A stretch of 17,262 bases of DNA from Pseudomonadota bacterium (GCA_023418705.1 JAEZYZ010000044.1:1-17262); one strand, 5' to 3'. Positions 6,973 to 14,427 are shown, numbered from the stretch's first letter. The notes: a model not told the origin generated them from the sequence alone. Numbers and translations are program-made.

Positions 6973-7413
6973 ATGCATCGGCCGGTTCACGCGGTTCTCT
7001 GCCTCTTCATCTTCGGCATGGTGGGGTGTGAGGAGGAAGGTAGCTGTCAACAGGCCATCGAGCGTGGCCGGGTCGTGCCTCGTTTCGTGTGCGAGATCGA
7101 CGGCGATCGGGGGACTCACGCGATAGAACCCGGCTGCGTCCTGGGCGTCGACTGCGGGTCGCTGCTCACGCAGGCGGAGTGCCCGGGACAAGAGAACTGC
7201 AGCTGGGTCAACCTGAGCTGCGTCGAGGACACAACGATTTGCTCCACACCGGATGGTCGCAACTTGACCGACCCTTCGGCGTGCGAGGCGGATCCTCGCT
7301 GTCGGTTCGACGAGGCCTGCGTCGTGGCGGTCACCTGCGGCAGCTTTTCCGACCAAGGTGCCTGCGAGTCGCACTCCGTCTGCGAGTGGTCGCCGAGGCC
7401 GCGGCTGCACTGA
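6973..7413 (+). CDS. Small cysteine-rich putative lipoprotein
   Basis: The product is 146 aa. Residues 1-18 form a lipoprotein signal (MHRPVHAVLCLFIFGMVGC) with MVGC as lipobox and C19 as the acylated residue, placing the protein at a membrane outside the cytoplasm. The mature part carries 13 further cysteines. From about residue 61 a Cys pattern repeats: CGSLLTQAEC-x5-CSW, CSTPDGRNLTDPSAC-x5-CRF, CGSFSDQGAC-x5-CEW. Such spacing predicts disulfide-bonded mini-domains. The longer in-frame ORF upstream (from 6724) is Gly-rich and lacks a signal, so the ATG at 6973 is chosen. There is no Shine-Dalgarno sequence. It converges with the sigma-factor gene, 31 bp between stops. Function unknown; myxobacteria encode many such proteins. 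Confidence 0.72.
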   Translation: MHRPVHAVLCLFIFGMVGCEEEGSCQQAIERGRVVPRFVCEIDGDRGTHAIEPGCVLGVDCGSLLTQAECPGQENCSWVNLSCVEDTTICSTPDGRNLTDPSACEADPRCRFDEACVVAVTCGSFSDQGACESHSVCEWSPRPRLH

Positions 7414-7444
7414 AGGTGCGGTCGTGCTTGACCCGCTGACCCCG

Positions 7445-8326
7445 TTACGCCGCCTCACCCATCAGCACCCGCAGCCGCTGCATGGCGCGGGAGTGGAGCT
7501 GCGAGATGCGCGGCTCGCTCACGCCGAGCTGGGCGCCGAGGTCCTTGAACTTCACACCCTGGAAGTAGTGGGCGGCGACGATGATGCGCTCCCGCTCGGG
7601 CAGCCGCTCGACGGCGTGGGCCAGGGCCTCGCGGGTGAACTTGGCGTGGACGGCGGCTTCGCTGTTGCTTTCCTCGCACGAGGCGAGGCAGCGGGCCTGA
7701 TCCCACTCGCTCACGTCGTCGAAGCGCACCACCGACGGCGGCGTGAAGGTGGCGTCGCCCGCCTCGTTCGCCTCGGCCGCGGCAGCACGCGCGCGACGGG
7801 GCAGCCAGTCTTGCGCGCGCAGCTCGTCGAGGATGGCGCCGCGGATGCGCACTCGGACGTACCACTCGAAGCTCTCCCCCGGTTCACCACCGTGGCGGCG
7901 AATGGCGTCCCAGAGGCCGCTCATGCCGGCGCCCATCAGGTCTTCCCGCAGCACGTTGCGCGGCAGCTTGCGCTGGAAGCCGCCGACGATCTGGCGCACG
8001 GTGGGGGTGAACTCGGCCAGCAGCTGCGAGGCGCGCAGCGGATCGATCGCCGGGGGGCGGCGGCTCGGGACGATCGAGGGGCGCGTGGTAGCGACCGCGC
8101 GATCGCGGGCGACCGCTTTGCGGGCCTGCCGGCGGTTGCTGGGGCGACGCCGAGCGGGCCGCGGGATCAGAGATGCCCGGGGAACGATCGAGATGCGATC
8201 CGACCGCATGGGCGCCTCGCCTTCGACAGCAGGCGTCTGCGGCGACTTGGCCACGGGTTCGGGACCCGCGAGGTCGAGCGGAAGGCGGGGGGCGCGGAGC
8301 TTTTGCGGGTCGATGTCGTGGCTCAT
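7445..8326 (-). CDS. FliA/WhiG-like (sigma-28 type) RNA polymerase sigma factor
   Basis: The product is 293 aa. Region 2 is clear at about 125-178 (LREDLMGAGMSGLWDAIRR, SFEWYVRVRIRGAILDELR, QDWLPR), in the form diagnostic of FliA/WhiG sigma factors. Region 4 is at about 241-287: LPERERIIVAAHYFQG, KDLGAQLGVSEPRISQLHSR, AMQRLR. Between DWLPR and LPERE there are only 69 residues, about 30 fewer than in enteric FliA as I recall it, so region 3 is shortened or rewritten. Residues 1-100 are a proline/arginine-rich extension not found in FliA. The ATG at 8326 has GGTGG close upstream; an alternative ATG at 8209, with GAGG before it, would remove 39 residues. A sigma-54-type promoter lies just upstream. 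It is divergent from the pilus operon, and no flagellar gene is in the window. Confidence 0.88.
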   Translation of the reverse strand: MSHDIDPQKLRAPRLPLDLAGPEPVAKSPQTPAVEGEAPMRSDRISIVPRASLIPRPARRRPSNRRQARKAVARDRAVATTRPSIVPSRRPPAIDPLRASQLLAEFTPTVRQIVGGFQRKLPRNVLREDLMGAGMSGLWDAIRRHGGEPGESFEWYVRVRIRGAILDELRAQDWLPRRARAAAAEANEAGDATFTPPSVVRFDDVSEWDQARCLASCEESNSEAAVHAKFTREALAHAVERLPERERIIVAAHYFQGVKFKDLGAQLGVSEPRISQLHSRAMQRLRVLMGEAA

Positions 8327-8340
8327 GGTTCCACCGACTA

Positions 8341-8356
8341 AGCACCTCCTGTGCCA
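8341..8356 (-). promoter_or_regulatory. Sigma-54 (-24/-12) promoter for the FliA-like sigma gene
   Basis: On the minus strand the sequence reads TGGCAC-AGGAG-GTGCT. It matches all six bases of the -24 element and four of five in the -12 element (TTGCW), with the required 10 bp between the GG and GC doublets. The predicted start of transcription is near 8330, only 4 nt before the ATG at 8326, so initiation at the ATG at 8209 is also possible. Sigma-54 promoters need an ATP-dependent activator. Confidence 0.55.
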
Positions 8357-8403
8357 GGCATCGGATTCAGCATCAAAACAGCCGTTTTTCATGGCACTGG
8401 AGC

Positions 8404-8428
8404 CCTGGAGGGTCACTTGCGACCCAGG
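8404..8428. promoter_or_regulatory. Dyad, possible activator site for the sigma-54 promoter
   Basis: GGGTC (8410-8414) and GACCC (8421-8425) form an inverted repeat with a 6-bp spacer, extended by CCT (8404-8406) with AGG (8426-8428) across a bulge. Its centre lies about 88 bp upstream of the predicted sigma-54 start, a usual distance for enhancer-binding protein sites. Confidence 0.35.
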
Positions 8429-8543
8429 CGACCGCGTTCAGTGGGCTTAAGTGTCTTGCGAATTAGCCGTTGCGTTTCCCCAAGAAGGGGCGGTTCGGGT
8501 GGAGTAGGGGGCGGAGCTCGGAAACCCGCGGCCCAGGTAGCCG

Positions 8544-8571
8544 GGTGGGTCAGTCGTAACCCGGTGGGTCA
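8544..8571 (+). repeat. Two GGTGGGTCA direct repeats
   Basis: Identical 9-mers lie at 8544-8552 and 8563-8571, with a 19-bp period, close to two helical turns. They lie more than 200 bp from the sigma-gene start and more than 300 bp from pilM. A tandem regulator site is possible but unproven. Confidence 0.4.
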
Positions 8572-8728
8572 ACTAGGTCCCAGGTTGACGTCCGGCGCCG
8601 GGCATCTCCGAGGCGGTCGCGCAGGCAGAGCGGGTGGGTGCAGGCACGGACACGGGAGGGAGCGCGCCGAGAACACGGCGCCCATGTCGGGGTGAGGTGT
8701 GACGTGGCCCACCCTGGAGCACGCTGTC

Positions 8729-8750
8729 CGCTTGGAATTCGAACCAAGCG
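8729..8750. repeat. Perfect 7-bp inverted repeat upstream of pilM
   Basis: CGCTTGG (8729-8735) and CCAAGCG (8744-8750) flank an 8-nt centre, AATTCGAA. It could be a dimeric-regulator operator or an RNA hairpin. It superficially mimics a tRNA T-arm on the minus strand, but no tRNA body is present. Confidence 0.45.
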
Positions 8751-8843
8751 CGCCCGCGTGCGTCGGGTCTTAGCAGGCAGCCCGATGGCTGCGATCGTCT
8801 GGGATTCGGTCCGCGCGACGCCCGCGATCTGCGTTCGATATTT

Positions 8844-8860
8844 TGGCGTTTGGACGGCTT
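8844..8860 (+). promoter_or_regulatory. Weak -24/-12-like match before pilM
   Basis: TTGGC and GCTT are placed so that GG (8845-8846) and GC (8857-8858) are exactly 10 bp apart, but the -12 half lacks the conserved TT. If real, it would start transcription near 8870, 37 nt before pilM. Much weaker than the opposing site at 8341-8356. Confidence 0.2.
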
Positions 8861-8906
8861 GGGTGCCACCATTTGCTCGCGGCAATGCCCGCGGCGGTCA
8901 ACACAG

Positions 8907-9971
8907 ATGCGCGAAGGAAAAAACCTAGTCGGCGTGGATATCGGCAGCAGCTCCGTGAAGGTCTGCCAGCTGAAGGAGGGGCGCCGCGGGCTGGGTCTGG
9001 CGAAGTTCGGCTTCGTCCCGCTGCGCCCGCAGACGATCGTCGACGGTCAGGTGATGGACGCCGGCAGCGTCGTCGAGGCGCTCAGTCGAGCGTTTCACGA
9101 CAACAAAATCCGGCAAAAAGAGGTGGCGCTGAGCGTCTCCGGCCAGAGCGTCATCATTCGCAAGATCACCGTCCCGATGATGACCGCGGCCGAGCTGGAC
9201 GAGCAAATCCACTGGGAAGCCGAGCAGCACATCCCCTTCGACATCAAGGACGTGCAGGTCGACTATCAGGTGCTGCGCCGCCGGCCCGAGGCGAGCCAGA
9301 TGGATTTGCTCCTGGTCGCCGCCAAGCGCGATCAGATCGACGACTACGCGCAGCTTGCCAGGAACGCCAAGCTCAAGCCGCTGGTGTGCGACATCGACGC
9401 CTTCACGGTGCAGAACGTGTTCGAGTTCTCCCGCGGCCTGCCCCCCGACCAGAACATCGCGCTCATCAACGTCGGGGCGACGTTGTGCTCGTTGAACATC
9501 GTGGCGGGCGGCATCAGCGCGTTCACCCGCGAGATCGCCAACGGTGGCAACGCGATCACCGAAGAGATCCAGAAGCAGCTCGGGCTCCCGTTCGAGCAGG
9601 CCGAGGCGTACAAGTGCGGCGATACCGCCGGGGCGGGGGGCGGAATGGTGCCCGAACAAGTCGTGGGCATCGTCGAGGCCGTGACCGACACGATCGCAGC
9701 GGAGATCCAGCGCAGCCTGGATTTCTTTCTGGCAACCAGCGGTGAGTCGGAGATCAGCCGTATCTACCTGACCGGCGGCACGGCGAACCTGCCGGCGCTG
9801 CGCCAGGCCATCGAGCGGCGCTCGCGGGTGCCGGTCGAGGTCTGGTCCCCGGCCGAGCGGGTCCTGCTCGACGCCAAGGACGTCGACGTGGCTGGGTTCA
9901 ACGCGCGGATCCCGCAGCTGGCGGTGGCGCTCGGCCTCGCGCTGCGGAAGGAACGGGAGGCGCGCGCGTGA
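8907..9971 (+). CDS. pilM: Type IV pilus assembly protein PilM
   Basis: PilM is the cytoplasmic actin-like component of the type IV pilus alignment complex. It binds ATP and the N-terminal tail of PilN. The product is 354 aa, the normal length. VGVDIGSSSVKV (8-19) is the first phosphate-binding loop. The segment IHWEAEQHIPFDIKDVQVDY (101-120) is characteristic of PilM. CDIDAFTVQNVFE (161-173), ALINVGATLCSLNIV (185-199, second phosphate loop) and IYLTGGTANLPAL (286-298, adenosine motif) complete the ATPase core. The ATG at 8907 is chosen because homology starts there; upstream in-frame residues are unrelated. No strong Shine-Dalgarno sequence is visible. The stop overlaps the pilN GTG by 4 nt. 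First gene of pilMNOP. Confidence 0.96.
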   Translation: MREGKNLVGVDIGSSSVKVCQLKEGRRGLGLAKFGFVPLRPQTIVDGQVMDAGSVVEALSRAFHDNKIRQKEVALSVSGQSVIIRKITVPMMTAAELDEQIHWEAEQHIPFDIKDVQVDYQVLRRRPEASQMDLLLVAAKRDQIDDYAQLARNAKLKPLVCDIDAFTVQNVFEFSRGLPPDQNIALINVGATLCSLNIVAGGISAFTREIANGGNAITEEIQKQLGLPFEQAEAYKCGDTAGAGGGMVPEQVVGIVEAVTDTIAAEIQRSLDFFLATSGESEISRIYLTGGTANLPALRQAIERRSRVPVEVWSPAERVLLDAKDVDVAGFNARIPQLAVALGLALRKEREARA

Positions 9972-10609
9972 TCCGCATCAACTTGATGCCGCAGAAGCGG
10001 CGTCCGGAGAAGACGGTCGAGGGCGGCCAAACCTGGCTTTTGGCCGTGATGGCCGTGCTGCTGGTGCAGGTGGTGGCCTTGTTCGTGTTCCACGGCATGA
10101 AGACCGAGGAGCTCGAGGACCAGCGCCGGAAGAACGCCGAGCTGCAGGCGCAAATCGACCGCAGCCAGAAGGCCGTCGCCAAGCACGCCGAGGTCAAGGA
10201 GAAGCTCGAGCAGCTGCGGGCGCGGGAGGACGCGATCGCCAAGCTGCAGAGCGCCCGCACCGGGCCGACGGCGGTCCTGCTCGAGCTGGCGCGCATCCTC
10301 ACGCCGGGCCGCGGTCCGACGGCCGACCCGGAGCGCCTCAGCCAGCTGCGGCGCGACAATCCCCTGGCCGTCTACAACCAGGGCTGGGACGCGCGCCGGT
10401 TGTGGCTCACCGACTTCGTCGAGCAGCAGCGCAAGGTCCGCTTGGTGGGCATCGCGCGTGATGGCGAGGACGTGAGCGAGCTGGCGCGCCGCATGAACCT
10501 GTCGAGCTATTTCTACGACATCAAGCTCTTGCCGGCGAAGAAGCAGAAGAGCTCGGAGACGGGCCTCGAGCTGGTGCAGTTCGAGCTCGAGGCGAGGGTG
10601 AGGTACTGA
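9968..10609 (+). CDS. pilN: Type IV pilus assembly protein PilN
   Basis: PilN is a bitopic inner-membrane protein that joins cytoplasmic PilM to periplasmic PilO. The product is 213 aa with a GTG start inside the pilM stop (GTGA). The N-terminus MIRINLMPQKRR is the PilM-binding INLLP-type motif. One transmembrane helix lies at about 22-42, followed by a coiled coil at about 46-92 rich in Lys, Glu and Leu. The periplasmic ferredoxin-like domain covers about 140-213 (RLWLTDFVEQQRKVRLVGIA, DVSELARRMNLSSYFYDIKL). About 115-140 is a polar insert. It overlaps pilO by one base (TGATG), so the genes are translationally coupled. Confidence 0.95.
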   Translation: MIRINLMPQKRRPEKTVEGGQTWLLAVMAVLLVQVVALFVFHGMKTEELEDQRRKNAELQAQIDRSQKAVAKHAEVKEKLEQLRAREDAIAKLQSARTGPTAVLLELARILTPGRGPTADPERLSQLRRDNPLAVYNQGWDARRLWLTDFVEQQRKVRLVGIARDGEDVSELARRMNLSSYFYDIKLLPAKKQKSSETGLELVQFELEARVRY

Positions 10610-11238
10610 TGGCTCCCAAAGCTGGTCTGTCCAAGCTGCCGATCGCCGGTCGAGTGGGCGTCGGCGCTGGCTTGCTCGGGTTGGTGGGCTTGGCCTACTT
10701 CGTCGTCTTCTACGGCGATATCTCGAGCAGCATCAACGCGGCCTCGAGCCAGGAGCGGCAGCTCCGGCAGAAGCTCGCCGAGGCTCGGAAGAACGAAGCC
10801 TCGTACGAAAAAGACTTCGCGGAGCTCGCCGATCGCGAGCAGCGGCAGCGAGAGCTGAACAAGATCTTGCCGGAGACGACGGAATACCCGGCGTTCTTGA
10901 GCTCGATCCAGACCGTGGCCAACGTGGCGGGCGTGAGCCTCACGGCGTGGACCCCGCAGCCGGAGGTCACCGAGGATTTCTACGCCAGGGTACCCATGAA
11001 GCTCGAGCTCTCCGGGCGGTACCACCAGGTGGCGAGGTTTTTCTACGGCGTCGGGCAGCTCGAGCGCATCATCAACATGGAGAACATTTCCATCACGAGC
11101 CCCAAGGTCGAGGGCCCCGACGTGCTCGTGCGGGTGGAGTCGCTGGCCACGGCGTTTCGCGTGCTGCCGGAGGCGACGCCGGAGGGCAAGGGCGACAAGC
11201 GGGCCGCGGCGCAGCAGCGCAAGAAGGGGAAGCAATGA
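10609..11238 (+). CDS. pilO: Type IV pilus assembly protein PilO
   Basis: PilO is the inner-membrane partner of PilN; the PilN-PilO heterodimer connects the pilus motor to the lipoprotein PilP and the secretin. The product is 209 aa. A single transmembrane helix lies at about 15-35, followed by a coiled coil (about 44-85) and the PilO core: ILPETTEYPAFLSSIQTVAN (86-105), then VPMKLELSGRYHQVARFFYG (128-147) and the LERIINMENISI strand (151-162). The tail beyond about 190 is Lys/Arg-rich. The ATG overlaps the pilN stop by one base, and the stop overlaps the pilP ATG by 4 nt (ATGA). Confidence 0.95.
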   Translation: MAPKAGLSKLPIAGRVGVGAGLLGLVGLAYFVVFYGDISSSINAASSQERQLRQKLAEARKNEASYEKDFAELADREQRQRELNKILPETTEYPAFLSSIQTVANVAGVSLTAWTPQPEVTEDFYARVPMKLELSGRYHQVARFFYGVGQLERIINMENISITSPKVEGPDVLVRVESLATAFRVLPEATPEGKGDKRAAAQQRKKGKQ

Positions 11239-11906
11239 GCGGGTGTCGTCGCTTCGGGCCGGGATCGGCGGCGGCTCGCCGCGTGTTCGGCCAGGCTCTC
11301 GTGGTCGTCTCGCTGGCGGTGCCGGCGCTCTGCGGCTGCGAAGACGAGCCGGTCACGAGCGGAGCCAAGCCGGCGGCCGCCGCCAAAGCTGCCAAAGGCG
11401 GCAAGGCGGGGAAAAAGGCGAAGGGCGCGGATGGCACCGACCCGGAGGCGCCGCCTGTGCCGACCACCCCCTTGCCGAAGATCGACTTCCAAGAGGTGGA
11501 GTTCGCCGAGAGCGATCGCAGTCGCGATCCCTTCCGGACCTTCACGGCGATGTTCGTCGAGGAGGCGCGCAGCAAGCTGAAGAGCCAGCGCGAGGTGGTC
11601 CTCGACCAGTACACCGTCGATGAGCTGAAGCTGGCAGGCATCGTCACCCGCATCGTTCCGCCGCGCGCGATGCTCGTCGACCCGACGGGCAAGGGACATG
11701 TGGTCCGGCGCGGGCAGTTCGTCGGCCGCTCGGAGCTGGTTCAGCCTGGGCAGGGCGGCGCCGCGTACGAGATCAACTGGCGCATCGATCGCATTCGACC
11801 CGACGACATCGTCTTGGTCCGCGAGGATCCTCAAAACCCGGACGTGCCCAGCGCCACTCGGGTGATCCCGCTGCGTCCCGACGGCACCTTGATGGCCGAG
11901 AACTGA
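11235..11906 (+). CDS. pilP: Type IV pilus lipoprotein PilP
   Basis: PilP is an inner-membrane lipoprotein that links PilN-PilO to the N0 domain of the PilQ secretin. The product is 223 aa. A hydrophobic signal at about 20-34 ends in LCGC; C35 is the predicted acylated residue, although Cys at position -2 is atypical. Residues 40-66 are a Lys/Ala/Gly-rich linker (AAAAKAAKGGKAGKKAKG), and a Pro-rich segment follows to about 81. The PilP domain starts at RDPFRTF (97-103) and continues through YTVDELKLAGIV and ARAMLVDPTGKGHVVRRGQFVG-like beta strands to about 195. The start is fixed by the ATGA overlap with pilO. Its stop lies 212 bp before pilQ, unlike the tight overlaps upstream. Confidence 0.95.
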   Translation: MSGCRRFGPGSAAARRVFGQALVVVSLAVPALCGCEDEPVTSGAKPAAAAKAAKGGKAGKKAKGADGTDPEAPPVPTTPLPKIDFQEVEFAESDRSRDPFRTFTAMFVEEARSKLKSQREVVLDQYTVDELKLAGIVTRIVPPRAMLVDPTGKGHVVRRGQFVGRSELVQPGQGGAAYEINWRIDRIRPDDIVLVREDPQNPDVPSATRVIPLRPDGTLMAEN

Positions 11907-11941
11907 TCGAGCGAACGGCGCGGTTCGGGGCCAAAGCGCCA

Positions 11942-11970
11942 GCTCGGGCGGACGGGAACGACGCCCGAGC
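11942..11970. terminator. Strong hairpin in the pilP-pilQ gap
   Basis: GCTCGGGCG (11942-11950) pairs perfectly with CGCCCGAGC (11962-11970) around an 11-nt loop, 35 nt after the pilP stop. No U-run follows. It may be a partial terminator, an RNA-processing signal that sets different pilMNOP and pilQ levels, or a mRNA-stabilising stem. Confidence 0.45.
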
Positions 11971-11982
11971 CGACACGTTGCT

Positions 11983-11988
11983 TATACA
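11983..11988 (+). promoter_or_regulatory. Possible -10 box for separate pilQ transcription
   Basis: TATACA stands out in an otherwise GC-rich gap. No good -35 box is positioned 16-18 bp upstream. If used, it would give a leader of about 125 nt containing the CCTTTG/CAAAGG stem at 12041-12056. Confidence 0.22.
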
Positions 11989-12118
11989 AGCGCCCCGCCC
12001 GAACGCCTGGAATTTGTTCGTGAGCGCTCCGAAAAGGTAGCCTTTGTCGCCAAAGGTTGGCCGATGCCGCTGGTTTCGGTCGGTCGAACCGGCGAAGAGG
12101 AAATTCGGAGCTCATCCT

Positions 12119-14422
12119 ATGAGAACCTCGCACCGTGCGTTCGCGCTATCCGCGCTGCTCGCTGTCGCCGCCGCTTTTGTCCCGGGGACGGTCAGCGCGG
12201 ACGGGACGCGGCATGCCACCCACATCGATGTGCGCGAACAGGACGAGCAGACGGAAGTTCGCGTGGATTTCACGGCGCCCCCGACCTACACCGCGCGGCT
12301 CGAGCGCGGCGGGCGCCGTTTGCTCATCGACGTGCCGAGAGCGGACCTCAAGGGCGCGCCGCCGGCGCTGACCGAACGCGTCGGCGTGGTGGGCGGGGTG
12401 CTCGCGCAGACGTACAATACGGGCCGTTCGAAGACGACCCGGCTCTTCATCACGCTCCTGTCCGACGCCAAGTACGCGGTCAAGGTGGAGGGCAATCAGC
12501 TCGTCGTCACGCTGGTGCCGGCGGCGAAGACCGGCGTGCTCGCCTCACGAGCGCCCGAAAAGAAGCCCGACGCCGTGAAAGCCGGGGCGACCCAGCCCGT
12601 CGCGGAGCTGCGCGTGCAAGACGTGCGCTTCGATGCCGGACAGGCAGGCGACTCGGTCATCGTCGAGCTCTCCGAACGACCGAAGCGCTACCGCGTGCTG
12701 GCGGCCGGTGACCGGCGCGAGCGCTTGATCGTAGAAGGGGTTCGGCTGCCGGAGCCGCTCCAGCGCACGTTGGACGTGTCTGCCTTCGGCGGCCACCTGA
12801 CGACCATCTCGAGCTTCGTCGACGCCGCCGGCGACCTGGTGGTCGAGGTGGAGCGCGGCCCCGGGGCGCCGAGCGGCCGGGTCGAGCGGCGGGGCTCGGC
12901 GCTGGTGTGGAGGTTCGCGGATGCGTCGAAGCTGCCCTCCTCCGTCACCGGCGTCGCGGCCGATGGAGGGGCGGCGCGCAAGGTCCGAACGGTGCACGTC
13001 GAAGATGCCATCGGTGAGCTGCCGGTCGTGGAGGGCGGCTTCGACATCATCGAACGCAGCACCGATCCCAGCGAGGTGGGGGCGTTCACGCCAGCCATGG
13101 CAGCTCAGCAGCGCGGTCGCTTCACGGGCCGGCGGATCGATTTGGACCTCAAGGAAGCGGACATTCACAACGTCCTGCGCTTGCTCGCCGACGTGGGGCG
13201 CACCAACATCGTCACGGGGGACGACGTCAAAGGTGCGGTCACCATCCGCATGCGCAACGTGCCCTGGGATCAGGCGCTCGATGTGATCTTGCAGGCCAAG
13301 AACCTCGGGATGGTGCGGCAAGGCAACATGATCCGCGTCGCCCCCTTGGCGGAGCTGGAAAAAGAGCGCGAGATGGCGATCGCCCGGCGCAAGCAGGAGG
13401 TGCAGCTCGCGCCCGTCGAGACGCGCCTCATCCCGGTCAGCTACGCAACCGCCGGGGCCATGCGCGACCGCGCGGCGGAGATGTTGTCCGAGCGCGGATC
13501 CATCTCGGTGGACGAGCGCACGAACGTGCTCATCGTGCGCGACATCGCCGGCAACCTGAACCAAATCGAGGAGCTCATCCGCTCACTCGACACGCAGACC
13601 CCGCAGGTGCTGGTGGAAGCCAGGATCGTCGAGGCCACCAGCCGCTATTTGCGCGACGTGGGCATCCAGTGGGGCGGGGACGCCACCTTCGCGGCGGCGA
13701 CGGGCAATCCGACCGGGCTCGTGTTCCCCAACTCGGTCGGCGTGGTGGGTGGCGCGAGCGACGACGCCACGCCGACGGCCGGCCTCAGCCCGTTCAACAA
13801 CCAGGTGGCCAACCCCAACTTCGCCGTCAACCTGCCGGCCACGGTCGGGACGGGACAGGGTGGCGCCATCGGGCTGACCTTCGGATCCATCGACAACACC
13901 ATCAACCTCGCCGTGCGCCTGTCCGCGGCCGAGGCCAGCGGCATGCTGCGCATTTTGAGCAGCCCGCGCATCTTGACGCTCGACAACCACAAGGCGCGCA
14001 TCGCGCAGGGCACGTTGATCCCGTTTTCGACCATCAGCGCCCAGGGCGTCCAGACGGTCTTTCAAGAAGCCAAGCTCCAGCTGCTCGTCACGCCGCACGT
14101 GACAGCCGACGGGAGCGTCAGCATGCACGTCAAGATCAACCGCGACGAGCCGGACTTCAACCAGACCTCGGCGCGCGGCGACCCGACCATCCTCAAGCGC
14201 GAGGCGGAGACCGATCTGCTCGTCATGGACGGGCACACGGCCGTCATCGGCGGGATCTTCACGCGCAACACCGGTCGCAACCTCGATCAAGTCCCGTTTT
14301 TCGGCGACATCCCCATCCTCGGCTTGTTGTTTCAGCGGCGCCGCGCGAGCGACGTGCGCGGCGAGCTCGTGATCTTCTTGACGCCGCGGATCGTCAACCG
14401 CGCCGAGGCCCTGGGCCGCTAG
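12119..14422 (+). CDS. pilQ: Type IV pilus secretin PilQ
   Basis: PilQ forms the multimeric outer-membrane channel through which the pilus extends and retracts. The product is 767 aa. A signal peptide covers 1-27, with cleavage after VSA. Two AMIN-type peptidoglycan-binding domains lie at about 33-133 and 160-268. The N0/STN-like segment is at about 334-408 (IDLDLKEADIHNVLRLLADV, GAVTIRMRNVPWDQALDVIL). The N1 domain is at about 430-495 (TRLIPVSYA, RTNVLIVRDI). The secretin core runs from about 497 to the end, with RILSSPRILTLDNHKARIAQ, EAKLQLLVTPHV and the closing VPFFGDIPILGLLFQ. The ATG at 12119 has GGAG at 12107-12110; an upstream in-frame TTG would precede the signal peptide and is rejected. 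A Gly/Thr-rich loop lies at about 520-590. Confidence 0.96.
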   Translation: MRTSHRAFALSALLAVAAAFVPGTVSADGTRHATHIDVREQDEQTEVRVDFTAPPTYTARLERGGRRLLIDVPRADLKGAPPALTERVGVVGGVLAQTYNTGRSKTTRLFITLLSDAKYAVKVEGNQLVVTLVPAAKTGVLASRAPEKKPDAVKAGATQPVAELRVQDVRFDAGQAGDSVIVELSERPKRYRVLAAGDRRERLIVEGVRLPEPLQRTLDVSAFGGHLTTISSFVDAAGDLVVEVERGPGAPSGRVERRGSALVWRFADASKLPSSVTGVAADGGAARKVRTVHVEDAIGELPVVEGGFDIIERSTDPSEVGAFTPAMAAQQRGRFTGRRIDLDLKEADIHNVLRLLADVGRTNIVTGDDVKGAVTIRMRNVPWDQALDVILQAKNLGMVRQGNMIRVAPLAELEKEREMAIARRKQEVQLAPVETRLIPVSYATAGAMRDRAAEMLSERGSISVDERTNVLIVRDIAGNLNQIEELIRSLDTQTPQVLVEARIVEATSRYLRDVGIQWGGDATFAAATGNPTGLVFPNSVGVVGGASDDATPTAGLSPFNNQVANPNFAVNLPATVGTGQGGAIGLTFGSIDNTINLAVRLSAAEASGMLRILSSPRILTLDNHKARIAQGTLIPFSTISAQGVQTVFQEAKLQLLVTPHVTADGSVSMHVKINRDEPDFNQTSARGDPTILKREAETDLLVMDGHTAVIGGIFTRNTGRNLDQVPFFGDIPILGLLFQRRRASDVRGELVIFLTPRIVNRAEALGR

Positions 14423-14427
14423 CATAA

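Larger units (their letters stand above)
8327..8906. other. 580-bp divergent intergenic region, sigma factor / pilM
   Basis: I see no credible protein-coding frame here. From left to right it holds the sigma-54 promoter for the sigma-factor gene, the GGGTC/GACCC dyad, a small CCCC-AAGAA-GGGG hairpin at 8478-8490, a pair of GGTGGGTCA direct repeats, the CGCTTGG/CCAAGCG dyad, a weak -24/-12-like match and a short hairpin (8878-8893) just before pilM. Confidence 0.6.

Noticed and set aside
8729..8750. tRNA T-arm-like sequence on the minus strand (GGTTCGAATTCC)
   Set aside because: The loop has 8 instead of 7 nt, and no matching acceptor, D-arm or anticodon arm lies at the required distances.
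8831..8842. CGATAT-containing stretch considered as a FliA-type (GCCGATAA) -10 box for pilM
   Set aside because: Only a partial match and no TAAA-type -35 element at the required 15-bp spacing.
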